Shown piece by piece: positions 9,239 to 18,293 of a stretch of 64,000 bases of DNA. Below the pieces are notes generated by a model, which was given only the letters and a program-made list of their open reading frames with translations, was not told the DNA's origin and made no database searches. Within the stretch, counting starts at the first letter, position 1; the number at the start of each line of letters is the position of its first letter. The DNA is from Cognataquiflexum nitidum (GTDB taxonomy: Bacteria; Bacteroidota; Bacteroidia; Cytophagales; Cyclobacteriaceae), in NCBI RefSeq assembly GCF_022538055.1, contig NZ_JAKZAM010000022.1, forward strand, positions 1-64,000, in the 5' to 3' direction. Made by a program: the position numbers and the translations under genes.

Positions 9239-10192
9239 TCATATTTTTTCTTCAATCACCCCTTTTGTGACAAGATGTCTACCGGCGGCTTTGTCCAGAC
9301 TTACATTGATCTCAAAACTCACCAAGATAATCAGGGAAGTGATAAATAGCCAAAGCATGACAGCAATCATTGCACCTATGGAGCCGTAAAGCTTATTGTA
9401 AGTAGCGAAATTATTCAGGTAAAAAGAAAACAGATAAAAACCGAAAGTAATCAAAATGCCTCCAGTGAGAGATCCTGTAGAAAAAAACTTCCATTTGTCA
9501 TGGACGGCAGGAGCAAACCTGAAAATAAATGCAGTAGCAATCAAGAAAACCGACAACAAAACCAAGAATCTAAAGAAGGTCAACATATAAACATACAAGT
9601 TGCTAGATACCATGTCCCATTCTGAAATCCTGTAAAGAATGCTGCCTCCTAAAATCATGATCAATACAGCCCCGCATATGGCCAAAACCAAAATCATAAC
9701 AATGCTAACGGCAATCAACCTGGTCATCCAAAAAGACCTGTTTTCTTTTGTCCTATATACCGCGTTGAAGGCATTCATCATAGAAACCACCCCATTGGTA
9801 GATAAGAATAAGGCCAGAAAAAACCCCAGAGACAATAAGCTCTGTCTGGGTTTGCTGACAATATCCATGATCGTAGCCTCAGCTTCCTGGTAGACGCTGG
9901 AAGGGATAAACTCTGCAATGAATAACAGAATGTTTTGGGTAGTGACATTGGGAAAAAACAAACCTATGTAAGGTATCATATTCAAAAGAAAAAGTAGAAG
10001 AGGAAACATCGCCACTGTAAAACTGAAAGCCATAGCGCCTGCCCTTTCGGTAATTTCATCTTTACGCATCTGAAACATGAATATCCTACCTACATCGTAA
10101 AGGTTTTGGTCAGGATTTCCAAAATGAAATTTTCTAAGAAACTTAGCTTTTCTGGTAAATCTGATCGATAATAAGCGGATCCTCTTTTTCAC
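9239..10192 (-). CDS. YihY/BrkB family inner membrane protein
   Basis: Member of the YihY (UPF0761, formerly RNase BN) family of multi-pass membrane proteins; the function is not established. The 317 residues show a basic N-terminus, then about six hydrophobic helices. Family-like segments are ERAGAMAFSFTVAMFPLLLFLL near 52-73, GSIGAMIAVMLWLFITSLIIL near the end, and conserved small residues in between. The start codon is GTG at 10192, and no nearer upstream ATG exists. It lies 11 bp after the thioesterase gene and 43 bp further from mltG, so the three probably form one unit. Confidence 0.85.
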   Translation of the reverse strand: MKKRIRLLSIRFTRKAKFLRKFHFGNPDQNLYDVGRIFMFQMRKDEITERAGAMAFSFTVAMFPLLLFLLNMIPYIGLFFPNVTTQNILLFIAEFIPSSVYQEAEATIMDIVSKPRQSLLSLGFFLALFLSTNGVVSMMNAFNAVYRTKENRSFWMTRLIAVSIVMILVLAICGAVLIMILGGSILYRISEWDMVSSNLYVYMLTFFRFLVLLSVFLIATAFIFRFAPAVHDKWKFFSTGSLTGGILITFGFYLFSFYLNNFATYNKLYGSIGAMIAVMLWLFITSLIILVSFEINVSLDKAAGRHLVTKGVIEEKI

Positions 10193-10203
10193 TTAAAAAT
10201 GGA

Positions 10204-10611
10204 TTACTGGAAATATGGACGTAATAAATCTAACAAATATTGGGAAGGTCTGCAGGGTTTGTGGCTTTCTTTTTTCAAAAAAGTCAAAGCAGTCCAGCCT
10301 TTGGTAATCAGTTCACCGGATTCATTGCTGACTTCATACTCAAACTTAATCCTGATTCCCGGCATTTCGGGGATGATTGTTTTGATGGTCAGCAGCTCGT
10401 CATATTTACCCGGTTTGATAAATTGGGTATGTAGGTCCAATACCGGCATGATGATCCCGTCATCCTCCATCTGCTTGTATGAAAAACCTGCAGATCGAAG
10501 CGCTTCGACCCTTGCCACTTCAAAATACATGGCGTAGTTTCCATAATACACATATCCCATTTGGTCTGTTTCTGCGTACCGGACTCTTATTTTGGTTTCA
10601 GCTTGGAACAT
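10204..10611 (-). CDS. YbgC-like acyl-CoA thioesterase (4-hydroxybenzoyl-CoA thioesterase fold)
   Basis: Hot-dog-fold thioesterase that hydrolyses acyl-CoA or acyl-ACP thioesters. The 135-residue protein carries the YAETDQMGYVYYGNYAMYFE block at about 14-33, whose aspartate (D17) is the usual catalytic residue of the 4HBT/YbgC class. The start ATG comes 1 bp after the mltG stop (TAACATG), so translation is probably coupled to mltG. In Proteobacteria ybgC sits with tol-pal; no tol genes are seen here. Substrate chain length cannot be read from the sequence. Confidence 0.87.
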   Translation of the reverse strand: MFQAETKIRVRYAETDQMGYVYYGNYAMYFEVARVEALRSAGFSYKQMEDDGIIMPVLDLHTQFIKPGKYDELLTIKTIIPEMPGIRIKFEYEVSNESGELITKGWTALTFLKKESHKPCRPSQYLLDLLRPYFQ

Positions 10612-10612
10612 G

Positions 10613-11656
10613 TTAGAATATTTTTGATTTGTTTAATGCAGCTTGGTACCTGCGGGCATTATTCATGTGTTCATTGTAATCTTTTGCAAAGGCATGGTAA
10701 CCTGAAAAGTCCTCCTTGGCGCAGAAATATAAATAGTCGTGGTCTTCATAATTCAAGACAGCTTCAAGTGCCGAGATCTCTGGGAGGTTAATCGGTCCCG
10801 GGGGTAACCCCGGATATTTATAAGTGTTGTAGGGACTGTCGATTTCCTTATGGACATTCAAAACTCTTTTTAGATTGAAATCTCCAACAGCAAAAACAAG
10901 GGTTGGATCCGCCTGAAGTGCCATGTTAATTCTGAGTCTATTCAGATACACGCCGGCTACCTTTGGTCTTTCATCTGATTTTTGAGTTTCGGCTTGTACA
11001 ATCGAGGCCAAAGTGGAGACTTCGTTTTGGGTTAAGCCCAGGTTTTCGGCTTTGGTCAACCTGACTTCTGTCCAAAAATTTCCATACTCCTTATACATCC
11101 TATCGAAAAGCTTGTCCGCGCTAGTATTCCACCATATCTCATAGGTATTTGGGATAAACATTCCCATGATGGTTTCTTCTTCAAAGCCAAACTTGTCCAT
11201 GTACACAGAATCTGTGATCAAATCAAGAAATTCTTCCTGACTGATTTCAAGATTTTTGGTGATTTTTTCTGCAAGGTCCTCTTTCGTTCTGACATTATTA
11301 AATGTAAGTTTTACGGGTGTCTGACTGCCTGACCGCAGGAGTCTGATCAGGTTGAGGTTATTGGTTTTGGCAGGGATAGTATATAGGCCGGATTTTACAG
11401 CTTCCTGATATCCAAGTACCTTGGCGACAAAACTGAAAGTGATCAAGTCATGGATAACTTCATTTTGGTATAAACTGTCAGAAACCATCTGGAAGGTAGC
11501 ATTGCTCGGGATTTTTAAGATATAAGGCTCTTCTTTGTCAGTAAGCGCATTTGGGCTGAAAAATGCCTGGTAAAAATAGAAAGACAAAGAGGTGATGAGG
11601 ACTGAGAAAGTCACTACTGCGATAAGGTAATATTTTGTTTTGTTGTCTTTGAACAT
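10613..11656 (-). CDS. mltG: Endolytic murein transglycosylase MltG
   Basis: Inner membrane lytic transglycosylase that cuts nascent glycan strands and so sets their length. The 347-residue protein begins with one membrane helix (about 10-32), followed by a LysM-like region. The YceG catalytic domain comes last, with the motifs ASIVQAETQKSDERPKVAGVYLNRL (catalytic glutamate in QAE) and LQADPTLVFA near the C-terminus. The open frame allows a TTG start 15 bp upstream, but the ATG at 11656 is preferred. It heads a probable operon with the thioesterase and YihY genes. Confidence 0.92.
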   Translation of the reverse strand: MFKDNKTKYYLIAVVTFSVLITSLSFYFYQAFFSPNALTDKEEPYILKIPSNATFQMVSDSLYQNEVIHDLITFSFVAKVLGYQEAVKSGLYTIPAKTNNLNLIRLLRSGSQTPVKLTFNNVRTKEDLAEKITKNLEISQEEFLDLITDSVYMDKFGFEEETIMGMFIPNTYEIWWNTSADKLFDRMYKEYGNFWTEVRLTKAENLGLTQNEVSTLASIVQAETQKSDERPKVAGVYLNRLRINMALQADPTLVFAVGDFNLKRVLNVHKEIDSPYNTYKYPGLPPGPINLPEISALEAVLNYEDHDYLYFCAKEDFSGYHAFAKDYNEHMNNARRYQAALNKSKIF

Positions 11657-11731
11657 AAAATTTGATGGCAATAACAGAATAACCGCAAAAATAGAGATTT
11701 TTGTTCAAGGGCTGGCAATTCCTTTATACCT

Positions 11732-12139
11732 ATGGCAAAAACCATTCAAGTGACCTGTGCTATCATACTCCACGAAGGAAAGATTCTTGTAGCCCAAAGA
11801 GGTAAAAAAATGAACTTACCATTAAAATGGGAATTTCCAGGCGGAAAAATTGAAGCAAACGAATCAGCTGAAGCTTGTTTGATCAGAGAAATCAAAGAAG
11901 AACTCAACATTGAAATAGAGATAAAAATGGCATTCAAAAGTAACTTTCATTCTTATGAAGAAGGAAAGGAAATTGAACTTATTCCTTTTCTTTCTGGCTA
12001 TATAAGTGGACATTTGATTGTCAAAGAGCATCAGCAAATCCAATGGATTGAACCTGAAAATCTTCTAATTCTTGATTGGGCCGACGCTGATGTTCCAATA
12101 GTGAATGACTTTATCGAATGGTTTAAAGTAAACCATTGA
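11732..12139 (+). CDS. mutT: MutT-type Nudix (d)NTP pyrophosphohydrolase
   Basis: Probably sanitises oxidised nucleotides such as 8-oxo-dGTP. The 135-residue protein has a complete Nudix box: G at GGKIEANE followed by REIKEELNIEI, so the catalytic REXXEE glutamates are present. The KWEFPGGK segment preceding the box is typical of MutT itself rather than of broader Nudix enzymes. It is transcribed divergently from mltG across a 75-bp gap and is followed at 26 bp by tsaC. The specificity is inferred from family resemblance only. Confidence 0.85.
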   Translation: MAKTIQVTCAIILHEGKILVAQRGKKMNLPLKWEFPGGKIEANESAEACLIREIKEELNIEIEIKMAFKSNFHSYEEGKEIELIPFLSGYISGHLIVKEHQQIQWIEPENLLILDWADADVPIVNDFIEWFKVNH

Positions 12140-12165
12140 CCTAACCAACGAATTTCAAAGCTGAC

Positions 12166-12795
12166 ATGGCTGCTGAATTTATTAAACTATACCCTGAAAA
12201 TCCTGACCCAAGGAAAATACAGAAAATCGTCGATATTCTTCTGGATGGGGGAGTAATCATTTATCCTACAGATACTGTTTATGGGATGGGCTGCAATATC
12301 CACAACCTCCGGGCTGTGGAACGGATTGCCCAGATCAAAGGCATAAAAGTGAAAAAACATAATTTTTCATTTATCTGTTATGACCTGAGCAATATTTCTG
12401 AATATACGCGTGCATTGAGTACCCCAGTTTTCAAAATAATGAAAAAGGCATTGCCTGGACCATATACATTCATATTAGAAGCAAACAATGCTGTTCCTAA
12501 AATTTTGAACAGTAATAAAAAAACCGTAGGAATCAGGGTTCCTGACCATGCCATTCCAAGGCTTTTGGTCAAGGAATTAGGCTCTCCTATATTGACCACT
12601 TCCATCCATGATGAAGATGAGGTCATTGAATATAGCACAGATCCCGAGTTGATCTATGAAAAATTCAGAGATTTGGTTGACGTGGTCATAGATGGTGGAT
12701 ATGGAAATAATGTAGCATCTACTATTTTGGACTGTACAGGGGAGGACATTGAAGTAGTCCGTCAGGGATTGGGATCCGTGGAGGATCTGTTCTGA
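12166..12795 (+). CDS. tsaC: L-threonylcarbamoyladenylate synthase (YrdC/Sua5 family)
   Basis: Makes threonylcarbamoyl-AMP from threonine, bicarbonate and ATP, the first step of the t6A modification at position 37 of ANN-decoding tRNAs. The 209 residues cover the YrdC domain: [16 protein letters not shown] near 28-43, the KXR-like KGIKVKKHN loop, [10 protein letters not shown], and [14 protein letters not shown]. The PTST segment usual in TsaC is replaced by [10 protein letters not shown], as in many Bacteroidota homologues. It lacks the C-terminal Sua5 domain. It follows mutT by 26 bp. Confidence 0.9.
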   Translation: MAAEFIKLYPENPDPRKIQKIVDILLDGGVIIYPTDTVYGMGCNIHNLRAVERIAQIKGIKVKKHNFSFICYDLSNISEYTRALSTPVFKIMKKALPGPYTFILEANNAVPKILNSNKKTVGIRVPDHAIPRLLVKELGSPILTTSIHDEDEVIEYSTDPELIYEKFRDLVDVVIDGGYGNNVASTILDCTGEDIEVVRQGLGSVEDLF

Positions 12796-12873
12796 TTGCT
12801 TGCGAGCTTAATAATTGATTTTGAACCGAAAAGATTAATAATCGAATAAATCTCAAATTAGACCAAGTATCCT

Positions 12874-13506
12874 TTGAATAAAGAAACGACTATCATCACC
12901 GACCTTTTTTACTTGCCTCCTATAGAATATTTCGTCGCTATCCAGGACTTTGAAGAGATTCAGATTGACCCAACGGAGAATTTTCAAAAGCAGACATTTA
13001 GAAATAGGACTCACATCCTTTTGGCAAATAAAGAAGATGTATTGACGGTTCCGGTGATTGGAAGTAGCAAAAAGCAACTTTACAAGGATGTAAAAATCGA
13101 TTACAGCCAAAAGTGGAAAAATGTCCATTTGAGGGGTATTCAGAGCGCGTATGGCAAAGCTCCGTTTTTTGAATATTTCTTCCCATACTTTGACCAGGTG
13201 TTTGGGAAAAATCTGACGTTTTTGTTTGATGTCAATATGGAACTACTGACAGTTTGTCTGAAACTTCTAAAGGTGAAATCTAAGTTGCGTTTGGAGTCAA
13301 GAATCGACTTTTCACCCAAATCAGCCGATATAAGAGGAATTATCCAAGCCAAAGAAAGATATAGCCAGCGAGACATCATGACACCCGACATTTACCCGCA
13401 AATGTTTGGCTTAGACTTTGTTCCCAACCTGAGCATCATCGATTTGTTGTTTTGCATGGGGCCTGAATCCAAAGAAGTTATTAGGCAATCAAAAAAAAAT
13501 CATTGA
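12874..13506 (+). CDS. WbqC family protein
   Basis: Belongs to the WbqC-like family, often met in Bacteroidota and in some O-antigen loci; its biochemical role is not settled. Of the 210 residues, the N-terminal half is the most recognisable: a DLFYLPPIEYF stretch near 10-20, FRNRTHILLANKEDVLTVPV, and the YSQKWKNVHLRGIQSAYGKAPFFEYF block. The only plausible start is the TTG at 12874, because an in-frame stop (TAG at 12859-12861) lies just upstream and no ATG occurs before residue 142. It is 82 bp from clpC. Confidence 0.75.
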   Translation: MNKETTIITDLFYLPPIEYFVAIQDFEEIQIDPTENFQKQTFRNRTHILLANKEDVLTVPVIGSSKKQLYKDVKIDYSQKWKNVHLRGIQSAYGKAPFFEYFFPYFDQVFGKNLTFLFDVNMELLTVCLKLLKVKSKLRLESRIDFSPKSADIRGIIQAKERYSQRDIMTPDIYPQMFGLDFVPNLSIIDLLFCMGPESKEVIRQSKKNH

Positions 13507-13588
13507 ACAATCTGCAAATAGATTGTGTTTTTAAAACAAATTCGGTAACATTATTACAGATTTAAAATAAAATTAAGAAAGGAAATAC

Positions 13589-16114
13589 ATGGAAGCAAAA
13601 TTTTCAAACAGGGTCAAAGAGGTGATCTCTCTCAGTCGTGAAGAAGCATTGCGATTAGGGCATGATTACATCGGTACAGAGCACCTCTTGCTGGGTATGA
13701 TTCGAGAAGGAGAAGGAGTGGCTGTTTCCATATTGAAGAAGTTGGGCGTCCCTCTTGACGATCTTCGTAATTCTATCGAAAGGGCTGTCAAAGGAACCGC
13801 GACGCATAATGTGAAAAATCTTGCCAACATACCGTTGACTAGGCAGTCCGAAAAGGTTTTGAAAATAACCTATTTGGAGGCCAAAATATTTAAAAGTCAG
13901 CTTATTGGTACTGAGCATTTACTGTTATCCATCCTAAGAGATGAAGACAATATAGCAACCCAGATCCTCCACAAGTTTGATACCAACTATGACTCTGTAA
14001 AAGAGATGTTGGAATTCCAGACAGACTCCGCCCCAAGAGCAAAAGCAGAAGCTGATGACCCCGATGAGGACGGATCAAAGTTGTTTGGCTCATCAGGAAG
14101 CTCTTCGGGAGCATCCAAGACAACAGGGGAAAAATCAAGAACTCCTGTATTGGATAATTTTGGTCGTGACCTCACCAAAATGGCCGAGGATGACAAGCTT
14201 GACCCGATCATTGGTAGAGAAAAAGAAATCGAAAGGGTAGCTCAGATTCTTTCAAGAAGAAAGAAGAACAATCCTATCCTTATCGGTGAACCGGGTGTTG
14301 GGAAAACTGCTATCGCGGAAGGGCTTGCCTTGAGAATCGTACAGAAGAAAGTTTCCCGTGTGTTGTTCAATAAGCGCGTTGTTACTTTGGACTTGGCATC
14401 GCTAGTGGCAGGGACAAAATATAGAGGCCAATTTGAAGAGAGAATGAAGGCCGTAATGAACGAACTTGAAAAATCCCCCAATGTGATCTTGTTTATTGAT
14501 GAGCTACATACCATTGTAGGTGCCGGTGGTGCAAGTGGATCTTTGGATGCTTCCAATATGTTCAAACCTGCTTTGGCAAGGGGTGAAATCCAATGTATTG
14601 GAGCCACCACTTTGGACGAATACAGACAGTATATCGAAAAAGACGGAGCTTTGGCAAGAAGATTCCAAATGGTGATGGTAGATGCCACCACACCTGAAGA
14701 GACCATCCAAATCCTCAACAACATCAAGGATAAATACGAAGATCACCATAATGTAATCTATACTCCTGAGGCTATTGAAGCCTGTGTAAAGCTATCTGAC
14801 AGGTATATCTCTGACAGGTTCCTTCCTGACAAAGCCATAGACATCCTTGATGAAGCAGGAGCGAGGGTTCACATCAACAATATTCATGTTCCGGAAGATA
14901 TCTTGCGACTTGAGGAAGAGGTTGAGAAAATCAAAGTAGAGAAAAACAGGGTTGTCAAAAGCCAGAAATATGAAGAAGCAGCCCAACTGAGAGACAAGGA
15001 GAAGAAACTTCTTGAGCAACTTGAGAATGCCAAAGCTAAATGGGAAGAAGATAGCAAAACCAAAAGATACATTGTGGAAGAAGATAATGTAGCAGAAGTG
15101 ATTGCCATGATGACCGGTATTCCCGCGAAGAGAATTGCCCAAAATGAAGGTTTGAAACTTCTGAACATGAATGAAGAACTTCAGGCAAAAGTTATCGGTC
15201 AGGAAGAAGCTATCAAAAAGCTTTCAAAAGCAATTCAAAGAACAAGAGTGGGATTGAAAGACCCCAAGAAGCCAATTGGTTCATTCATCTTCCTTGGTCC
15301 TACAGGTGTCGGAAAGACAGAGCTTGCAAAGATGTTGGCCAATTATCTTTTCGATAAAGATGATGCGCTGATTAGAATCGACATGTCTGAATATATGGAA
15401 AAATTCAGCGTCTCCCGACTAGTGGGAGCGCCTCCGGGATATGTGGGTTATGAAGAAGGTGGACAGTTGACAGAGAAAGTCAGAAGAAAGCCCTATTCTG
15501 TGGTACTACTTGATGAAATCGAAAAGGCGCACCCCGATGTTTTTAATATTTTGCTTCAAGTATTGGATGACGGTATTCTAACAGATGGATTGGGTAGAAG
15601 GGTGGATTTCAGAAATACCATCATCATCATGACATCCAATATAGGTGTCAGGGATTTGAAAGATTTTGGTGCAGGTATAGGTTTTGCCTCTAAAGCAAAA
15701 ACCACTAGCATGGATGATGTAATGAAATCCACTATCCAAAGTGCATTAAAAAAAGCTTTCAGTCCCGAATTCTTAAACAGATTGGATGATGTGGTTGTGT
15801 TTAATTCTCTGGATAAAGAGCATATCCATAAGATCATTGATATCAGTTTGAGCAAGTTGTTCAAAAGAATCACCGACTTAGGTTATGCGATCCAATTAAC
15901 CGATAAAGCCAAAGATTTCTTGGCTGAAAAAGGTTATGACCAACAATATGGCGCAAGACCATTAAACAGGGCAATTCAGAGGTATCTCGAAGATGCATTG
16001 GCTGAAGAAATACTCAAAGGAGAACTTTCTGAGGGTGATGTGATTATGGCAGATTACTCGGGAGAGGGTGACCAATTGACAATAACAGTTGAAAAAAAGG
16101 AAAAAGCAGGGTAA
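13589..16114 (+). CDS. clpC: ATP-dependent Clp protease ATP-binding subunit ClpC
   Basis: AAA+ unfoldase that feeds substrates to ClpP. The 841 residues hold two Clp_N repeats (about 1-145) and a first AAA module with Walker A GEPGVGKT at 233-240. A UVR-type coiled segment near 455-480 (KYEEAAQLRDKEKK) marks ClpC rather than ClpA or ClpB. The second AAA module has GPTGVGKT at 570-577, and a C-terminal D2-small domain follows. An IGF tripeptide near 696 (GAGIGFAS) is the expected ClpP-docking loop. No mcsA/mcsB/ctsR genes accompany it. A clear terminator follows the gene, and it appears monocistronic. Confidence 0.96.
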   Translation: MEAKFSNRVKEVISLSREEALRLGHDYIGTEHLLLGMIREGEGVAVSILKKLGVPLDDLRNSIERAVKGTATHNVKNLANIPLTRQSEKVLKITYLEAKIFKSQLIGTEHLLLSILRDEDNIATQILHKFDTNYDSVKEMLEFQTDSAPRAKAEADDPDEDGSKLFGSSGSSSGASKTTGEKSRTPVLDNFGRDLTKMAEDDKLDPIIGREKEIERVAQILSRRKKNNPILIGEPGVGKTAIAEGLALRIVQKKVSRVLFNKRVVTLDLASLVAGTKYRGQFEERMKAVMNELEKSPNVILFIDELHTIVGAGGASGSLDASNMFKPALARGEIQCIGATTLDEYRQYIEKDGALARRFQMVMVDATTPEETIQILNNIKDKYEDHHNVIYTPEAIEACVKLSDRYISDRFLPDKAIDILDEAGARVHINNIHVPEDILRLEEEVEKIKVEKNRVVKSQKYEEAAQLRDKEKKLLEQLENAKAKWEEDSKTKRYIVEEDNVAEVIAMMTGIPAKRIAQNEGLKLLNMNEELQAKVIGQEEAIKKLSKAIQRTRVGLKDPKKPIGSFIFLGPTGVGKTELAKMLANYLFDKDDALIRIDMSEYMEKFSVSRLVGAPPGYVGYEEGGQLTEKVRRKPYSVVLLDEIEKAHPDVFNILLQVLDDGILTDGLGRRVDFRNTIIIMTSNIGVRDLKDFGAGIGFASKAKTTSMDDVMKSTIQSALKKAFSPEFLNRLDDVVVFNSLDKEHIHKIIDISLSKLFKRITDLGYAIQLTDKAKDFLAEKGYDQQYGARPLNRAIQRYLEDALAEEILKGELSEGDVIMADYSGEGDQLTITVEKKEKAG

Positions 16115-16133
16115 AATTTTATCCTGAAGATTT

Positions 16134-16168
16134 AAAAAAGGCGGACAAGAAGTTGTTCGCCTTTTTTT
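16134..16168 (+). terminator. Rho-independent terminator of clpC
   Basis: The stem AAAAAAGGCGGACAA (16134-16148) and TTGTTCGCCTTTTTT (16153-16167) enclose a 4-nt GAAG loop, with one G-U pair, and end in a run of seven T residues. It lies 19 bp after the clpC stop. Confidence 0.88.
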
Positions 16169-16266
16169 ATTGAAATTTTTCAAAATGAAAAAACGACTTC
16201 AGAAAGCTTTCAGTAGAAAGTAATTATTTTCTTACCTTTCCATTCAGATTTATTTCTTTTGATCAA

Positions 16267-17208
16267 ATGAATTACCGTTTTTACTTTACCCTTTCAGCAA
16301 TTTTTCTTTTTTCTTGTGGAGAAAAAGAATCTCCCGAAAATGACACAGATCTCGCCGTACCTTTCAAGACTGATTATAAAATAAGTAACTTGGAAACGGC
16401 TGGGTTTTTTGAAAATACTGCCCATGCAAAAGGGAAAGTAGCATTGAAGGAAGGTTCAGGGCTGGCTTATAGCAGGCAAAATCCCGGATTTATCTGGACA
16501 ATACAGGATAAGGGTAACAGCAATATTATTTACCTTATAGATGCAGCGACAGGGGAGAATATTGCAGAGTATCAAATAAAAAACACCAAAAATAGAGATT
16601 GGGAAGATATAGAAATCAGCGTTGGTCCCTTACCAGGAAAAAGCTACTTGTATATAGGAGACACCGGAGACAATAATCTTGAATATGAAGAGTATGTGGT
16701 ATATAGATTCGAAGAACCCAAATTTGAGGAAGCCCATCGATACCAATCCAATACTCTGGAAATTCCGATAGATCAAATTGTTTTTGAATATCCTAGGAAA
16801 AGCCATGATGTGGAGACTTTAATGGTAGATCCTCTTACCAAGGATATCTTCTTGGTTACCAAGCGTGACCTTTTCTCCTTGCTTTATACCCTGCCTTATC
16901 CACAGCATACCGATAAAAAAAACAAGGCGGTTCTTAGAGGTACCTTTTCATTTAGAGTCGCTACTGCAGGTACCGTATCAGAAGATGGTGGCGAAGTACT
17001 GATCAAAACTTACGATAAGATTTTTTATTGGAAAAGGTCGGAAGGGCAATCTTTTCCTGAATTATTGGCGACAGTTCCCTTGTTGGCGCCATATGAGAGA
17101 GAAGTACAGGGAGAGGCGATTTGTTTTGATGAGAAAGGGGGATATTTCACCCTGAGCGAATGGAGTGATGGCATAGTTCCTGAATTGAACTATTACAGAA
17201 GAAAATAA
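16267..17208 (+). CDS. Propeller-like lipoprotein, first of a tandem paralogous pair
   Basis: Unassigned exported protein of 313 residues. The N-terminal hydrophobic stretch ends in LFSC, a plausible lipobox with C17 as the lipidated residue. It shares clear blocks with the next gene: SGLAYSRQNPGFIWTIQD, NRDWEDIEI, YIGDTGDN, DVETLMVDPLTKDIFLVTKRD and the C-terminal QGEAICFDEKGGYFTLSE. These recurrent strand-rich units with aspartates suggest a beta-propeller. An enzymatic function cannot be claimed, although the QGEA...F...SE ending resembles phytase-like propellers. The pair may have arisen by tandem duplication followed by strong divergence. Confidence 0.8.
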   Translation: MNYRFYFTLSAIFLFSCGEKESPENDTDLAVPFKTDYKISNLETAGFFENTAHAKGKVALKEGSGLAYSRQNPGFIWTIQDKGNSNIIYLIDAATGENIAEYQIKNTKNRDWEDIEISVGPLPGKSYLYIGDTGDNNLEYEEYVVYRFEEPKFEEAHRYQSNTLEIPIDQIVFEYPRKSHDVETLMVDPLTKDIFLVTKRDLFSLLYTLPYPQHTDKKNKAVLRGTFSFRVATAGTVSEDGGEVLIKTYDKIFYWKRSEGQSFPELLATVPLLAPYEREVQGEAICFDEKGGYFTLSEWSDGIVPELNYYRRK

Positions 17209-17370
17209 CCTGATAGGCTGAATTTAATTTGTCAGATTTTGTTGTTTATAAGGTGTGTCAGAGTATTTCTGAGCTATGAACCCACTTTTGGTTTGGAATC
17301 ATAACAATAATTAACTTTGCCAAACCCCAAAAAAACCGAACTTTGTCGATTAAAGTAAAGAGAGACTGAA

Positions 17371-18273
17371 ATGAGTTATTACATGAAATTGCTTTTGTTT
17401 TTATATTTTTTCCCATCGATGCTGATGCTGAATATCCCCCAGCCAAAATTGGTCAGGCTTGAAAAGAAAGCAGTGCAGGGTATTTTTTCAAATCAGATCA
17501 ATGTAGGTTTGTTGGAAAATAAAGAGATTGATGAGGCGAGTGGCATGGCATTTTCAAGGAAGCATGATGGCTTGATATATACCCACAATGATAGTGGAGG
17601 AGGAAGAAAAATTTTCGTGATTGACTCTCTAGGAAAAGGGTTTGGTGTGTTCAAACTTAAAGGAGTTTGGAATCGTGATTGGGAGGATATTGCCGTAGGT
17701 CCAGGGCCTGACAAGAACCTGAGTTATATATATGTCGGAGAAATTGGCGACAATCAAGCGCGGTATACCAATATTTTCATTTACCGAATCCCAGAACCGG
17801 AAGAATTTATTGAGGGTATGGAATTAGAACCCGAGGTTTTGAAGTTGAGTTATCCTGATGGAGCAAAAGATGCTGAGACCCTGATGATTGATCCTATTTC
17901 CAAAGATATTTTTATCCTATCTAAAAGAGACAGTTTGAATATCCTATACAAAACAACGCAAGAGGCTTTTGAGAGCAAAGAAGCTGTTTTGGAAAAAGTA
18001 ATGGAATTGCCCTTTACCATGTCGGTGGCAGGGGATATTTCGCTAGATGGCAAGGAGATTTTGATCAAAAACTATTTCACTGTTTATTTTTGGAAGAGAA
18101 ATGAAAATGAATCAGTGGTTGATGCATTGAGGCGTGATCCTGTGATATTACCTTATAGGCCTGAACCTCAGGGTGAAGCCATTGCTTTTCATCCCAATGG
18201 TAAAAGCTATTTTACGCTAAGTGAGAAAAGATTCAACATTGAACCGGTTTTATACCGCTATAATAGAAAGTAG
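17371..18273 (+). CDS. Propeller-like secreted protein, second of a tandem paralogous pair
   Basis: A 300-residue paralogue of the preceding gene, with matching blocks SGMAFSRKHDGLIYTHND, NRDWEDIAVGPGP, YVGEIGDNQ, DAETLMIDPISKDIFILSKRD and QGEAIAFHPNGKSYFTLSE. Unlike its neighbour it has an N-terminal signal-like hydrophobic segment (about 5-20) with no cysteine, so it would be released into the periplasm or outside rather than lipid-anchored. A second in-frame ATG lies 12 bp downstream and is an equally possible start. It ends 20 bp before ctlX on the same strand. Function unknown. Confidence 0.78.
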   Translation: MSYYMKLLLFLYFFPSMLMLNIPQPKLVRLEKKAVQGIFSNQINVGLLENKEIDEASGMAFSRKHDGLIYTHNDSGGGRKIFVIDSLGKGFGVFKLKGVWNRDWEDIAVGPGPDKNLSYIYVGEIGDNQARYTNIFIYRIPEPEEFIEGMELEPEVLKLSYPDGAKDAETLMIDPISKDIFILSKRDSLNILYKTTQEAFESKEAVLEKVMELPFTMSVAGDISLDGKEILIKNYFTVYFWKRNENESVVDALRRDPVILPYRPEPQGEAIAFHPNGKSYFTLSEKRFNIEPVLYRYNRK

Positions 18274-18293
18274 TTTTTATCCATTAAACCTTC

